Shown one piece after another: positions 25,380 through 37,472 of a stretch of 64,000 nucleotides of DNA. The stretch comes from Mesaphorura yosii (taxonomy: Eukaryota; Arthropoda; Collembola; Poduromorpha; Tullbergiidae), in the NCBI GenBank assembly GCA_009869945.1, contig WIXG01000136.1:1-64000 (forward strand), written 5' to 3'. Position 1 is the first letter of the stretch; every line of letters starts with the position of its first letter. The notes under the pieces were generated by a model, which ran no database searches, was not told the origin of the DNA, and saw only the letters and a list, made by a program, of their open reading frames with translations. The translations under genes and the position numbers were made by a program.

Positions 25380-28300
25380 TTAAACTTTTGCCGTTTGGAA
25401 CCATTCGTGCAGGCGACTTTCGTACGTATTCCTCCAAGCAATGTTGGCTTCAATTGCTGCAACAGAGCCTCGCAACGACACCATAACAGTCGCAAGAGCT
25501 TCTTCATTTTCTTGTATCAGAGTATTAATCTGGATTCGGAAGAGTCGGATTTCGATTAGCAATTTCGTTAAGCCAGTTAATCATGACGTATTCGTACCGA
25601 ATCCAATTCTTCTTGTGTTCCGACGTAGGTACTCAAAGTACTCACGGCACTGGAGATGCTGCTTGGTTGGAGTGCCGCGATGAGTGCCTGGGCGTTGTCT
25701 CGTAAGTACGGAATAAGCGCTCCCCGACTGTGAGAATTAGCAGCCAGTCTTTGCAGGGTTACGATTCTGTCTCCTACTGACTTCAAATCTCCAGAACCCA
25801 AAACTTCATCTCGCAAACTATTCCAACACAAAGAGAAATAAATTAGAGAAATGTAAGCAGAATTACAGCAGTGGGAACCTTCAGTTTCGTCCCGACGAGC
25901 CTCACCTTGCCAAAATGGCTTGGTCTTGGGCACAGCCAAGTGCATTCAGATAAAATCCCCGGTACTTCGCGGATGTGTCATCCAGCACATACCGTGCCTT
26001 AACTCTTTCGTATGCTTCTGCACCACCACCAGAAACAGCACCGCAAAATATTATCTGCTGAATGTCCACTGGCACTCTGGGGGACAAATAACTCATTTTT
26101 AATTTGGGACACTTTCAAATCTTCGGAAACTCTGCCCTACTTCGAAGGATCGCCTTCTGGCACAGCATCCCACTCTGAGAACAACGCAGCGGCATATTGC
26201 AAACATTCCGGGCGGTCCAGCGCACAAGCCACATCCAGTAGTTGAACTCGAAGAAGAACATTTGCACCTGTGATTGTAAAAGCAATTTTAACCTCGAGCC
26301 AAGCGCAAAGGAAATGCCTGCAAAACTCTTGCCTTTGTGCGCAGGAAGTTGTTCTAGTCCAATTAAAGCTAAGGCATCAACGACTTTGGGGCCGAGGAAT
26401 TGCTGGAAGGCGAAAATCACATGAAATTAAAGTGACACTCTTTGCGACGGGCATAGTAAAGTGACTATTCGTATCGTAATCGTACCCGAAATTCGTCAAA
26501 CGCCGCAGTGCCGGAGAGTCTGTTGAAGAGAGGACGCAAATGGGTGAAAACGGTGGACCACACAACCAGTTCGCTTTCTTTTCCAAGATGTTTAGTGAAA
26601 TCCAGTGCAGTTTCGATTGAAATATAATCTAAAAGGAAAATATGGAAGGCTGAGTACGAGCGCAATAAATGCAATAAGTTGAGTGGTTTTACTTGACATG
26701 GCGAACGTGTAGTAGTCATCGAAAATCTGGCTTCTGCTCAATGGACTAATCACGTCCATGTTATCGGTGTACTGCTGGAGTAACAATCGAAGCAGGTGCT
26801 GATCGTACATTACGCGATAGTAGCCTGTCATAGCCATACGGTAGTTAGTTTTGTTATCGAAGTTAGAGATCCTTTGGTTTTGACTCCAAGCGTAATTATG
26901 AGCGAACCTGTAGCCTCTGGATTAAGAACCAACCATCGTGTTGTGTCAATTTCGTAACTTCGAAGAGCAATATTCTTCTCCAGCCAGATCTTGGCGGAAT
27001 GATTTGCGAAATCTGGTTCCTCTGCTGAAGCAATTGAGACTGGAATCTCCCACAAATCATTGGGATCCAACTCATGCACACCCGCATACTCAGCGTTGCT
27101 GCTAAACCGGCTCTATGGACATGCGAGAGGAAAAATATCCCGATTCACAGTATTCCATTTCCAGTTGCGTTTTCAAAGCTCAGACCGAAAGTTGCGTATT
27201 TATATACCTGGGATATGAATATTCGATTGTCACTGGCCCTGCTCACTGACACAATCGGAAACCCGGATTGTAAGGTCCACGTGTCCATTATGTCCTTCAT
27301 AGTTTTATCCCTTGGAATCTTATCCTCCTCGTGAGCACGTGCTGTTAAGATTCTGAAAAGATCATCCTGGTATGCTCCTTTGAATGACCTGTCAGAAAGG
27401 GACAAATTGATTATTTTCAATGTGGAAGGACTCCAGACAAGAGCGAAACATGGTCAGTGTTCTGAAATCTTACATCTCAGTTAAATATTCCCTCAACGCT
27501 TGTTTGAACGTATCTATCCCCAGGAAGCCTTCCATCATGCGAATCACCGAGCCTCCTTTTTGGTACGTGATACGATCGAAGAAGGCCATGATTGTCCCGG
27601 TGCTGTCATCACCAGTTGCGGCGTTTATTATTGGATGAGTCTGGGGCGACGCGTCGAAAACCATTCTGGAGGGAATATCTCGAACTATTAACTTGCACAA
27701 AGTGAGACAGCTTTCTTGCGTAACACGAGCAAATCTCGCCGAACGTATCCCGCACGAAACAACCCCACAGAAGAAATCTCGCAGGAGGGAATCTCGCAAC
27801 GAATGTATCTCGCAGTGATACAATCCCACAGTGCAACAATCTCGCAACGTGCTAATCGCAAACAACCAAACTTATCAAATCCTTTAATTGTCACAGACTA
27901 GGCCTACTTTAACGCGGACGAACGGCGGACTCGTTGAGAAACGAAGAGAACAATGCAGGTCCACTAAAGAGATAGGTCACCGGGTATTGAGGAAATAAGA
28001 TGAGAAATATTTAGACACACTTCAATCCTTCTAGTTTCTCTTCTGTTTATTCTCATATCTGCGTTGTGCATCTCATATAATGCCATTGATTGCGTTGCGA
28101 GATTGTTTGGTTGCAGAATTGTTCTCTGCGAGGTTGTTGCGCTGCGAGATGGTTTCACTGTGAGATACATTCGTTGCGAGATTCCTTCTACGGGATTGCT
28201 TTGTGCGGGATACGTTCGGCGAGATTCATTCGTACATTCGCTTTCTTGGGCAACCTGAGAAATTAGAACTTACGCCCGTTGAACCGTGTCTGAAACACGG

Positions 28301-30299
28301 ATTTTCAAGCTTTCAAATTCAGGAAACACGGCATCTGCAGCAATGTACTCATTGTATGTTGCAAATCCCTCGTTCAGATAAATTTGATCCCAGAAGGCAC
28401 AGGTGACCTGTCGCGATTGGATTGGCAAATGTTAATTTGTGCAAGTGCTTATTTCTTGACCTTCATATGAAACTTCTCCGCACCAGATTGCCAAACCATT
28501 GGTGGGCAAGTTCATGAGCCAGAATACCAGTAACGGAATTCCTGTTTTGCTCGGTGGACTCGCCGGGAAAGTACAGCAGAGCTGACTCTCTGTAGATGTT
28601 CAATCCCTGTCATTCGTGAAAGAGTTGGTTAATTTTGAGTTTGCCAGAACCTTCCGGAGATGTCAATCTTACCCAGTTTTCCATTGCCCCTGAAATCAAA
28701 AAGTAGATGAAATTCAATCGGTCTTATCAAGCCAAGCAGTAAGATTTCGCAGGTGGTCTTACCAAATCCGAAGTCCTGCACTGCCGCTGAATCCATCTTG
28801 CTCAGTTTGTACTCGATACCGTATTCTTCTTCAAAGAACTTCAGGATTCTTGCAGCAGTATCGGCAGAGTAGGCGCCACCATTGTTACTAATAGAGTGTG
28901 GTGGTCCGTATGTCTAACAATAGTAATGAAATTTAATGACACAGATTTGAGGCAGGTTGAAATTCGCAAAACCAATCTCCTTAGCTTTGTCAGTCACGTA
29001 CCCTGACTCGTTTATCATACAAAGCAGAATCCGCTTCGGCGAAATCGAACTCAGCGATGACGATTGCGATCAGGTAGGTGCTCATATCTACTGTCTCTTC
29101 ATACCCTTGCCACACCCATCCTGCTGGTGCACCCGGACTGAGAAATGGGAAAGAATCAAATTCAGTAAGCGACGAGATAAAGATCAATTTAGCTTACATT
29201 GGCTCTTCTTCGCCGTCTACCGCGTCCCCATTTGCTAATGCTACATATTTTGTTTTCAGGTAGCCAAGTGTGATCTGATTCGTAAACCGGACACAGGTTA
29301 AAAATCTAGTCATTGCATTGGTCCATAAGCGCATGGTGTTCTACAGTACCTTCAGTTTTGCCTTCATCCATGGTTCGTCGAAACATGGGAACACTGCAAT
29401 TTGTAAAGTGAATTAGCGTATTGGAAACTTGAGACATTTCAAATGGAAAATAATTCGAAGTCGATAATATGTGATGACGTGTGAATGTGAACCTTGTCTC
29501 GCTGAAATTGCCTCAAACTGAGTTATGGCGAGGTATCTGTAAATAAAGCACCGTCAATTCTGAATATGGTCACTGTCACAAATGAATTAAAGTCTTTCGT
29601 ACGAAATTGTTCCGTCTGGTCTCGTGTACTCCGTCCTGTACAATCCGTCAAGGTTGGGTGGTACTAAAGGAGACACAAACCATGATTTTTAATTTAATGG
29701 GAAACGATGTCTTGTCACAGCAAAGCACGACTTACGTGCAACGGGTGCTACAAAATCGATTTCAATTGTGTAAATTCCATCAACTTGCAATTGTTTGTCC
29801 AAACCAAGGCGAAGCGATTGAGCTTCGTCATCCTTCGTGACAGTCACCACAAATTCCTCGTCCGGATTCGCCACGTTTTTGACCTACACCAAGTTACATG
29901 CTTCCGTTCATTTCGCTCGATATTGTGTGTCCGAATTGAGTCAAATCGAGTAGTTACCACAATTGCGTCGTCCACGTCCAGCACCGCGGCTGCATGCAAG
30001 AAAATAACGTCTGTCGCTTCCTTGCACGTAACGGTGATTTTAACCGAACCCGGTGCTGACCAAATATCGAGCCCCGGAACTTCGTCGAGGATCGGGCGAA
30101 TTCTCAGGTCGTAATGAGTTGGGAGAACGTTCGTCGGCAATCTTGCCTTTGTGCTAATCTCCAACACTCCGTTGGGACCATGACCATAGGAGTGGTCCGG
30201 AAAAAGACGTTCAGGCTCAAACTGGAGTGGCGAATCGGATTTCACTCCGTTTGAGAGCAGAAATACTGTAAGTACGAAGCCTACAATTGGGATCTTCAT
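25380..30299 (-). CDS. Secreted M1 zinc aminopeptidase (aminopeptidase N type)
   Basis: Twenty-one exons join in phase into 957 residues. Exons: 30299-29958, 29883-29736, 29663-29603, 29536-29493, 29393-29350, 29274-29198, 29137-29002, 28913-28763, 28689-28673, 28606-28484, 28407-28274, 27665-27474, 27388-27208, 27112-26908, 26824-26693, 26628-26486, 26402-26327, 26267-26141, 26076-25906, 25817-25598, 25529-25380. Residues 1-22 form a signal peptide. The exopeptidase motif GAMEN is at 335-339, the zinc site HELAH at 371-375, and the third ligand E394 follows exactly 18 residues later in LNEGFAT. The ERAP1_C-like helical domain fills the C-terminal half. The enzyme removes neutral N-terminal residues from peptides. 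No hydrophobic GPI-anchor tail or transmembrane helix is visible, so it should be soluble and secreted. The 26327 donor (GTTTTG) is weak and was chosen by phase. Confidence 0.93.
27718..28240. mobile_element. Foldback (long inverted-repeat) element in an aminopeptidase intron
   Basis: Two arms of roughly 150 bases face each other across a spacer of roughly 220 bases. Exact complementary blocks include 27732-27755 with 28203-28226 and 27788-27811 with 28162-28185, each 24 bases. Both arms are built from degenerate repeats of AATCTCGC-type units every 20 to 30 bases. The element fills almost all of a 608-base intron in a gene whose other introns are mostly under 110 bases, which suggests insertion. 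No transposase frame is present, so it looks like a non-autonomous foldback or MITE-like element. I did not find a clear target-site duplication. Confidence 0.65.
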
Positions 30300-31111
30300 T
30301 TTGTCGAACAAATCAAGCGGTGCGCCTAAGACCTAAATGAAATTTCAAACAAATCGGCAGCAACTCCAACACCTCGGTCAGAGTTGGATGATCAGTGAAT
30401 TCTTTTTCCATCAAACTAGGAGATAAAAAATCAAGTTGGCATTCTAGAATGAGTAAGAGATTAGTGGATGCAAAAGGTTCCTTATCTATTAATGAAGCAT
30501 AACACCCTTTACGTGGTGTGTAAATAATTTCATGGTCATGTCAGTCAGATTTATGATCCGCATGAGTCTCTATCAGTAGTTGGGTTAAAGAGAATACGTA
30601 ATGTAGGAAGGTCAGACGAATTACAAGGCTCAGCGGTAGAGTGGCACGAGGGAATTCAGTTCGGTTAAAAGTTAACATTCTAGGTGAACAATGAAATACA
30701 CGCTTTGCACATGTCATCCATTTTAACTCAATTCATCTGAAAATTCAACGTATTTCCCCACTCGATAAGATTCGAGTCTACGCAGGATTTGTGTGAGAAT
30801 TCAAAATGCAAGGGCTTCGTCAATTCAGTCATGCCCCAGCGAAAGGAACAATTGACACACAGGTTTATGACAGAATCTAAATGGAATGTTATACAATTTA
30901 ACGCGAGTGATCTGGGCAATTTGAATTGAGATATAACGCTTAACAAAGAAAACAATGCGACAGGTTTCATCATAAATTATAGTACATTAGATCATAAATT
31001 AGTACACACGTCTTTCAATACACCTGCCGTTAATTGAAGGAGGGCTCTCATTCGAGAATTCGAGCATCCATTAAAAGTTTACATTGGAGCAGCATCACAC
31101 GTGATTCAAAT
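30300..31111. other. Spacer between aminopeptidase and acyltransferase
   Basis: AT-rich, no supported coding sequence. It must contain the aminopeptidase promoter on the left and the acyltransferase 3' UTR on the right. Confidence 0.5.
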
Positions 31112-32980
31112 CTAAACATTTTGTCTAGCACATTTCCGCAGGTTTTCCAGCTCTTCAAGTATCAGATTTAGCAAGTCATCCATGTCAGCCTGTGTGGCAA
31201 AGATACTTTGGCATCCATTTATTCGAAGTGTGAATTTGCCATTGTAGCTTATCATCATAAATCCCAGCCCTGTGAAACATACAAGAGTTGGATAGATATA
31301 ATTTAATCCGGCACATGGCACAGCAAGTTGATGAGTACAGTATGCTAACCTGTGTTTCCAATTAAAAGCCCACCACAGAATCCCACAGAGAGCACTTTCC
31401 TCCCTAAAAATTCGCATGGGTCATTTGGACCTGCAAGAGAATGGCGAATTGGTGAATGAACGTTCAATGATAACACAAAGTTTTGTAATTATATTCATTA
31501 TCGTCGTACCTGGAAAGTTGGAGAGTATGCACGTCGAGAATCGATTGTACAAGAAAGGCGTCATCATCGATGGTAACAAACGAGCCAGGATCGGGATTTC
31601 CAGGAAATTCGTCAAAAGCGTGGACGACTTCTTGACTGTCTGAATGTTCTTGCTGATGAATGCCAGCCTCTCGTGTGGGTCTTCAATTCCAACGGGGAAA
31701 TTGAGAAACGCGTACGAACTAGCAGAAGTTAAGAGTTGAGAGCAACAAATGGTCATGGGCACGCTTTTGGCAATATATAATATACATTTTATGTCGGAGT
31801 TTATCTTACAAAAAGTTCCTGAGTTTTGTCGTGTGATCGAATCCCGGCATTGGAAATGGGACGACCACGCTCAATTTGGTCGGAATCGGTCTTCCTCTCT
31901 TGAGTAAATAATTTCGAATTCCGCCAGTGACGGCTCCAACTGTTACGAGTAAAGTTCAAACTTCTGCAACAAGTTTAATACTACTACAGACTATTGAACA
32001 GCCTTACCAACGATTGAAGTGAAGCAGACGCCATGCGTGTTCTTAATTCCTTTGATATAGCTGAGTTGAAGAGGCACGAGTGTTTGCGCCGAAAACCATG
32101 TTTTAGGCATTTGACTTTCCTCAACCCTCCATTCATTCTGATCATAGTTTTCAATTAACTGCTGGATGAATTGGAATGGAGCCTTAAAAATGAAGGTGGA
32201 GTAATCTAAAATCTTCTGTGCAGTAGACTTGGAAATATAAGCAGGCCTTGCAATGTCGTTGTCCGACATTTTGCCAATTTCCTTCAACAGCAAGTTGAGA
32301 ATTGAGAACCCATCGGCAAGTCCATGATGCAGCTTGAAACAAAGCATGGTTCTCTGCACTTTATGAGCTTCGTCGACCGAATTGTTGTTTTCTGCTTCAA
32401 TATCCTTTGGAATGTAGTTTGGTATGACGAGAACTTTCCACGGGCTGTACTCCGGAGGGTAAGGTTCGTGAGTCAATTCCAGTTCGATGCGAACCATATC
32501 TTCAGCATAGACTGGTTCGTTTGGGTTGCTCGGGTTGTAGTACATGAAGTGGTCATCTATTGTGTAGTTGGTTTCCCATTTCCAAAAGATGAATCCCAGC
32601 CACTTTTCATAGTATTGGCAAAATTCGGGGAACTTGATCTCATTCGCGTATCTTTCTGTCGCCAGCTTGGACTTGAACTGAGTCACGAAATCTTGAGGTG
32701 TGATTTTACCCTCAAAAGATATCAACACCACGAGATTGCATTTTGGCTGTGGTTCCAGGCACTTGTCCACCGCCATTGCTGTTGATCGTGGAGAAACCAT
32801 TCGGTCAAGATCCGGACGTAGAATTATCTTGAGGAGACTGACGATGTATCGCCATGTGTAAACAGGAAGGAGGATAATGACGAAAATAATTGGTGCGAGG
32901 AGAAATGTTAAGATGGTCAGAACAGTAATTATGAAATAATGTGTACAACTGCACAAAATTTGTCCAACGCGTTTCGCCAT
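31112..32980 (-). CDS. WSD/DGAT-type O-acyltransferase (wax ester synthase family)
   Basis: Five exons, 32980-32008, 31939-31810, 31763-31510, 31430-31350 and 31269-31112, give 531 residues. The start is the ATG opening MAKRVGQILCS; the upstream frame has no in-frame ATG. Residues about 10-50 hold one or two hydrophobic segments, pointing to a membrane-bound enzyme. The catalytic HHxxxDG motif is present as HHGLADG at 218-224. Later blocks, GAVTGGIRNYLLKRGRPIP and NFPVGIEDPHERLAFI, fit the C-terminal DUF1298 domain. The family transfers fatty acyl groups from acyl-CoA to long-chain alcohols or diacylglycerol, making wax esters or triacylglycerol. In an arthropod a cuticular or storage lipid role is plausible but inferred. 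Confidence 0.88.
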
Positions 32981-33507
32981 TCTAATTGTCACTTGCTGAT
33001 TGGAAACACTGGCGCTGAATTTTAGGGTGTAAAGCGACGTTACAAAGCGCAAACGCAAATGGTTGGCGGCTTGTTCCGTACACTGAACCGAGCGGTCCTT
33101 CTTTGCCACAGAACGACACCACCAAGCAACAGAGGAAACTGAGTCTGCTCCGAAGGATCAACATCTTCAAGAATCCCTTCAATGAATTTACACTTGAACA
33201 GTTTTAACAGGACATCCTTTAACAGGTGCGATTAAAATGTGCGATGCAACAAAGGCTGGGTGAGTTTTCTAAAAATAGAAGGGGGTCCTTCGCCTTCCCT
33301 TACATGCAAGGCCTTATAGGTCTTATTCAAGACTCCAAAACTAGTTCATCGCATGAGTGACCTAGTTTCGTCATTCACTTTCGTAGGACCTTTTACGAAA
33401 CTTTCTTACTGTAACTATTTTTGACGAAAACTACAAAGGAGTTTGTGGACTCTGGTGGAAAATATGTTTTTATGACATGACACCGTAGACAATTTTGGTA
33501 AGCATTC
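32981..33507 (-). other. Acyltransferase upstream region and CCDC42-like 3' UTR
   Basis: An open frame extends upstream of the acyltransferase ATG to 33109 without a stop, but it has no ATG and no family similarity, so I treat it as 5' UTR. No other feature is seen. Confidence 0.5.
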
Positions 33508-34869
33508 TCAGTCTCCGCCATCTTCCTCTTCCAATTCTTTCGGTGGAAACCCGAATATTCCGCGCATGTCGTCGTGACGGTGCTTCTGGTGTGGATCTTT
33601 GAATTTCTTCCGAGCTATCTCGGCCGCAGCTTTAGCTTTCGCCCTCTTCTCTTTTTCAGCCAGTTCACGAGCGGCTTTCATAATCACTTTAACTTGACGA
33701 TTCAGTTTACTCATTTCCTTCATTGAGCTCTGGATGTACTGCAACTGCCGAATTGTGTCGTTCGCAGGGATCTAGAGTAACAATAGAAGGTGGAAATCAA
33801 TCAGTGTGAGTGTCGCTTAACGAAATTCAGACGCACCTTTACAGGACGCTTCATTTTGTGACAAACTTGCTGGTACAAATTGTACGTAGCAATGCGAACT
33901 TGTCCTAGTGTCATCGCTCGCTGAGCTGCAGTCGCTTGGATATGAAGCAAATCATCTTCCAGACGTTGCTCTTGATCCTTCAAAACTTCAAGACGTTCAC
34001 ATATCTCGAAGACGTCGTTGTTCAGCAACACGGCCTCGTTCGATTTAACCTGGAAACAGGCATCACTTTTAAAATATCCATACCTGCTTCGATCCAACCA
34101 TTAGCTATGTGATGACAACATACCACAATCATGTCGTTTATTTGCTTGTTTCTACGTCCAACCAGATTTCTAGCGTGCTGCTCACGCTCCACTAGGCCAG
34201 TCCTGGTAGTACTGAAGAAGGTGAATCGGTCCAGCAATTCGCGAATAGAACGGAACTCTCCTTGGCTCTCGTCACGCACCCTCTCCAAGTACTTTTCCAC
34301 TGGTTTGAATCGCTCCAGTCGTTCCGAAGTGGTTCGTTTAATTTCTTCCATCAACGCTTTCTCCCGTTGCAGTTGCTTCAAGCCATGGACCTTCAAGTCC
34401 TTCAGCTCGTCTTGGCGTTGCGCAAATCGAAGGTAGCGTTCATGTTGAACATTCGATTCCTGAGTTAATTACGCGCTGGACACAAATGGAAAAACATTAT
34501 TCTAGCCCGAAAGCTAACCTTGTAGTGATCATCAAATTTCACAATAGAGTCATCGACAGCTTTCATCGCTTCTGCCGCACTTTCCCAGCGCTTCTGAAAT
34601 GAAGCCATTTTCTCTGCATGACGGTATCTTTCTTTCTCTAAAATCGTGTCGAGGCAAGCAATCTTCTGGCGACGAATCTCCATTTCGCTCGCCGGTGAAT
34701 AATGGTAGGAGTCGTATAACGCCTTCCATCTAAAATAGAATACGTGCTTTCCACTGTGACATGCACTGACAGTTGTTGGCCAATTGGTCGAAACGTACGG
34801 ATCAGCTTTGATGTCTACCTGGTCCAGAAAATAGCCTTGCAAAGGCTGTCGCATAAGGTTCTTAGGCAT
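33508..34869 (-). CDS. CCDC42/CFAP73-like axonemal coiled-coil protein
   Basis: Four phase-0 exons, 34869-34519, 34459-34124, 34049-33837 and 33771-33508, give 387 residues. Almost the whole chain is coiled coil. It keeps the family layout: a long charged helix, KYLERV, a block ending STTRTGLVEREQHARNLV, and the signature run TAAQRAMTLGQVRIATYNLY, which corresponds to [20 protein letters not shown] in human CCDC42. Relatives in algae and vertebrates (MIA complex, DUF4200) regulate inner dynein arms of cilia and flagella or act in sperm-tail assembly. In an arthropod, sperm or sensory cilia are the likely site. The C-terminus is lysine/alanine-rich and ends in an acidic tail. The N-terminal 50 residues show no clear family match, and a small extra intron there cannot be excluded. 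Confidence 0.75.
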
Positions 34870-35662
34870 TTAAAAAAATTAAAATTCGAAGTGCTTCTTG
34901 TTTAAAATGTGTGCAAATACGGCCGCTCATTCACTTGGTCATAATTTTATTTTTGGCTTCGCTTCAGCCTTTGAATGCTATATCTTCCATATCCCAGTCA
35001 ATTAACTTTGATCCCAGCAAGTGCAAATTAGCGCCTACGAACTTCATCCACCGAATAGCATGGAAACAAAGGGACATGAACTCCTCAATGCTCTGGTCTG
35101 AGAGAATAGGTCGTGGCTCGTGGCACTTTTACCATTGTCGTTGTCCAAGCAGATTTCTCGCGGGATGACGTAACTGAAACCAAAGTTCACGGATGCATAT
35201 GAATGTCTGTTCATGAAACGCGGAGTTGGAACGAAAGGAAACATGACGATTTATTATGAAGAGCTCCGTCGCGTCAAGAAACAGCTGATGTGCAACTTAT
35301 GCAACAATGTTCACTGCCGTAGTTCCGCCCAGGGCCAAATTTTCGCGTCAAGATTCATCAGTCTCACAATTTCCATTCACTTTCATGAAGTACACACAGC
35401 GTTGCACACCTCCGCCTTTTCTGGTCGATAAGTTATTTATGGCAGGAGTACCGTTATTATCAGAAACGATGAAAGCATGAAATGTATACTCTGCGGAATG
35501 CAACTCATTGCATTACTACATTGTTGCACCACTTGATGATGCGAACAGGTTTCTCCTTTCGAATTCGAATGCAGTTTCCTCATTTCATTACAATTCATTT
35601 ATGTACGATCTGGCTCACGCTATATTCAAGTACTCCTCTAACAACACTCTTCACCACGTAGT
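34870..35662. other. Spacer upstream of the CCDC42-like gene
   Basis: No gene is supported. An open frame at 34911-35168 starts with a hydrophobic stretch, but it has no support and overlaps the expected promoter of the minus-strand gene. Confidence 0.5.
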
Positions 35663-35734
35663 GGCTCAATGGTCTAGGGGTATGATTCCTGCTTTGGGTG
35701 CAGGAGGTCCCGGGTTCAAATCCCGGTTGAGCCC
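35663..35734 (+). tRNA. tRNA-Pro (anticodon TGG)
   Basis: The 72-base sequence folds as a full cloverleaf. The acceptor arm pairs GGCTCAA with TTGAGCC. The anticodon stem CCTGC/GCAGG encloses the loop TTTGGGT, which gives anticodon TGG for proline. The T arm contains GGTTCAAATCC. The gene carries no intron and is followed within 10 bases by a T-run, a Pol III terminator. It is identical to the second copy on the minus strand at 61333. Confidence 0.97.
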
Positions 35735-36471
35735 AAAATTTTTGCAATTTTTCGTTTTTGCAAAGGTGCTTGACACAGTTGCGCGTCCGGGTTTTGCTGA
35801 GCATTCATTAATTCAGTAAATTCTTTAATCAGATTAATTTTTGCACCGCCGAGAGTGAGTTTAACGAGAATTAATGCTAGATGCCAATTTTTGCGAACTT
35901 TAGCACCAGGAAGAAGTGTCATTTGTGGTGCCAGGCCCGGTCGAGTATTGCTGGCAATTTATAAATCTCTGTAATGTGTATCTATGTATTGTGTCAGATT
36001 CTCATTCTACTCGACAAAATTGATTTTCATTGTTGTGCAGATTTTCATCGTGTCTTCTCGCTTTCACGCTGCTCATGCCGAAAGTGAAGAAAGTATCTTC
36101 ATCAATTCAAAGCTAATGCCACATGTCAGCACCACGATTAAGATGGCTATGACGAGACGCTGCGCTGTCCCTACTCGAAAACTCGAAACAGCATGGAGCA
36201 GTACTGATATGTCAAGATGACCATTTAAGAACTTCAAAATGAAAACTTGAGAATTCTTTATATATTAAGCAGTAACGCTTGTCCTTGGCTTCATTCATAA
36301 TACTGCTCAAACTCTTTCAAGCTCACATGATTTTAAAGAAGTCAGGGTTCGTGGCTCTTCCTGTGTGACTGCGTGCGTGTACGCTAAAAATATTACTTTG
36401 ATTTTAAATTTTAACGGCTTGCATGGCTTGAGTTAGTATCTGACTAGAGGAGGCATAAGACTGATAGCGTC
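35735..36471. other. Spacer between tRNA-Pro and the folate receptor gene
   Basis: Starts with the T-run that should terminate the tRNA transcript. The right end is the promoter and 5' UTR of the folate-receptor-like gene. No other coding region is supported. Confidence 0.5.
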
Positions 36472-37472
36472 ATGGATCCATCACCAACGTCTGTCCTGTT
36501 ATTTTTGGCTCTCTTCTTTGCACAACTTTGTTTTTCTTTAAGTGATCCGGAGCAAGCTCCCAGCTTGACTGGTCGCTCCAAGTCAGAGATTATCGATGGA
36601 CTCTTAAATTACTGCATTGATTCGGAAAACCACAAGAGTGTCCCAGGACCGGAAGACATACTCCATAAACAAGTAAGCACTGTAGATCGTCATCACGTGG
36701 GCCCAGCGTCCGGTAACCGGTGTCTTGTTCATTGCCATTTGTACTATCATTAATAATTGTTTCCTATTTAGTGTTCACCTTGGAAAGATCGGTCGTGCTG
36801 CACGGTGGACACCTCAATAAATGCGCACTATCTGAAAATGTACAACTTTGACTGGGATCACTGCCCTCACGCCAGTCGTCTATCAAATAAATGCAGGCAG
36901 CACTTCATTCAGGACTTATGTTTTTATGAGTGTTCACCGAATGTCGGACCCTGGAAAGTACAAGTAAGTTTACCTGTCCTTGAAAGAAGTTAAATTGGTG
37001 CGTGATATTGTGAGTAAGTGTTGCATTGATTCTTGCTTCTGTTGCGTTGCAGATTAAGCAGACATTTCGCAATGAGAGGTTCATGGACGTGCCATTATGT
37101 TCCACCGACTGTGATACTTGGTTCAGAGACTGCTACAATGACTATACATGCGTCGCCAATTGGGGAAGAGGATTTGACTGGGAAGGTGGTGTGAATAAAT
37201 GCCCACTCGGATCAACGTGCAAACCATTTAGTGAAGTGTACAAAAATTCACAAGAATTTTGCGAGAGTGTTTGGGATCACTCGTGGAAGTACGCATCGGA
37301 CGACGAGTACTGTATGAGATTGTGGTTTAATGCCAGCCAAGGGAATCCGAATGATAAAGTTGCCAAATGGAAGGCGTATCAGCTTGTGTCAGGAGCAGCT
37401 TCAATGCTTGGACAGAGAATTGCGCTGGCTATTCTTCTTCCCTTTCTCTTGGTTAAGTTTTTAAATTCCTGA
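36472..37472 (+). CDS. Folate-receptor-like GPI-anchored protein
   Basis: Three phase-0 exons, 36472-36672, 36772-36963 and 37053-37472, give 270 residues. A hydrophobic signal peptide covers about residues 8-23. The cysteine-rich body matches the folate receptor/riboflavin-binding family: CSPWKDRSCCT, then NFDWDHCPHASRLSNKC, the CFYECSPNVGPW block, and the motifs RFMDVPLCSTDCDTWFRDC and CPLGSTCKPFSEVY. The last 25 residues are hydrophobic and follow small residues, as in a GPI-anchor signal. Family members bind folates or related vitamins at the cell surface; the ligand here is not known. An AATAAA at 37613-37618 is the likely poly(A) signal. Confidence 0.92.

Noticed and set aside
27688-27894. 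Several short frames within the intronic foldback element
   Set aside because: Produced by the repeated AATCTCGC words and not consistent with the aminopeptidase splice phases.
27720-28240. CRISPR array as an explanation for the repeated words at 27.7 kb
   Set aside because: The repeats are degenerate, inverted rather than direct, lack uniform spacers, and lie in a eukaryotic intron.
32324-32785. 153-codon plus-strand frame
   Set aside because: It is antisense to the first exon of the acyltransferase, whose family motifs fix the true strand.
34911-35168. 85-codon frame with a signal-peptide-like start
   Set aside because: It lies in the promoter side of the CCDC42-like gene and shows no further protein features.
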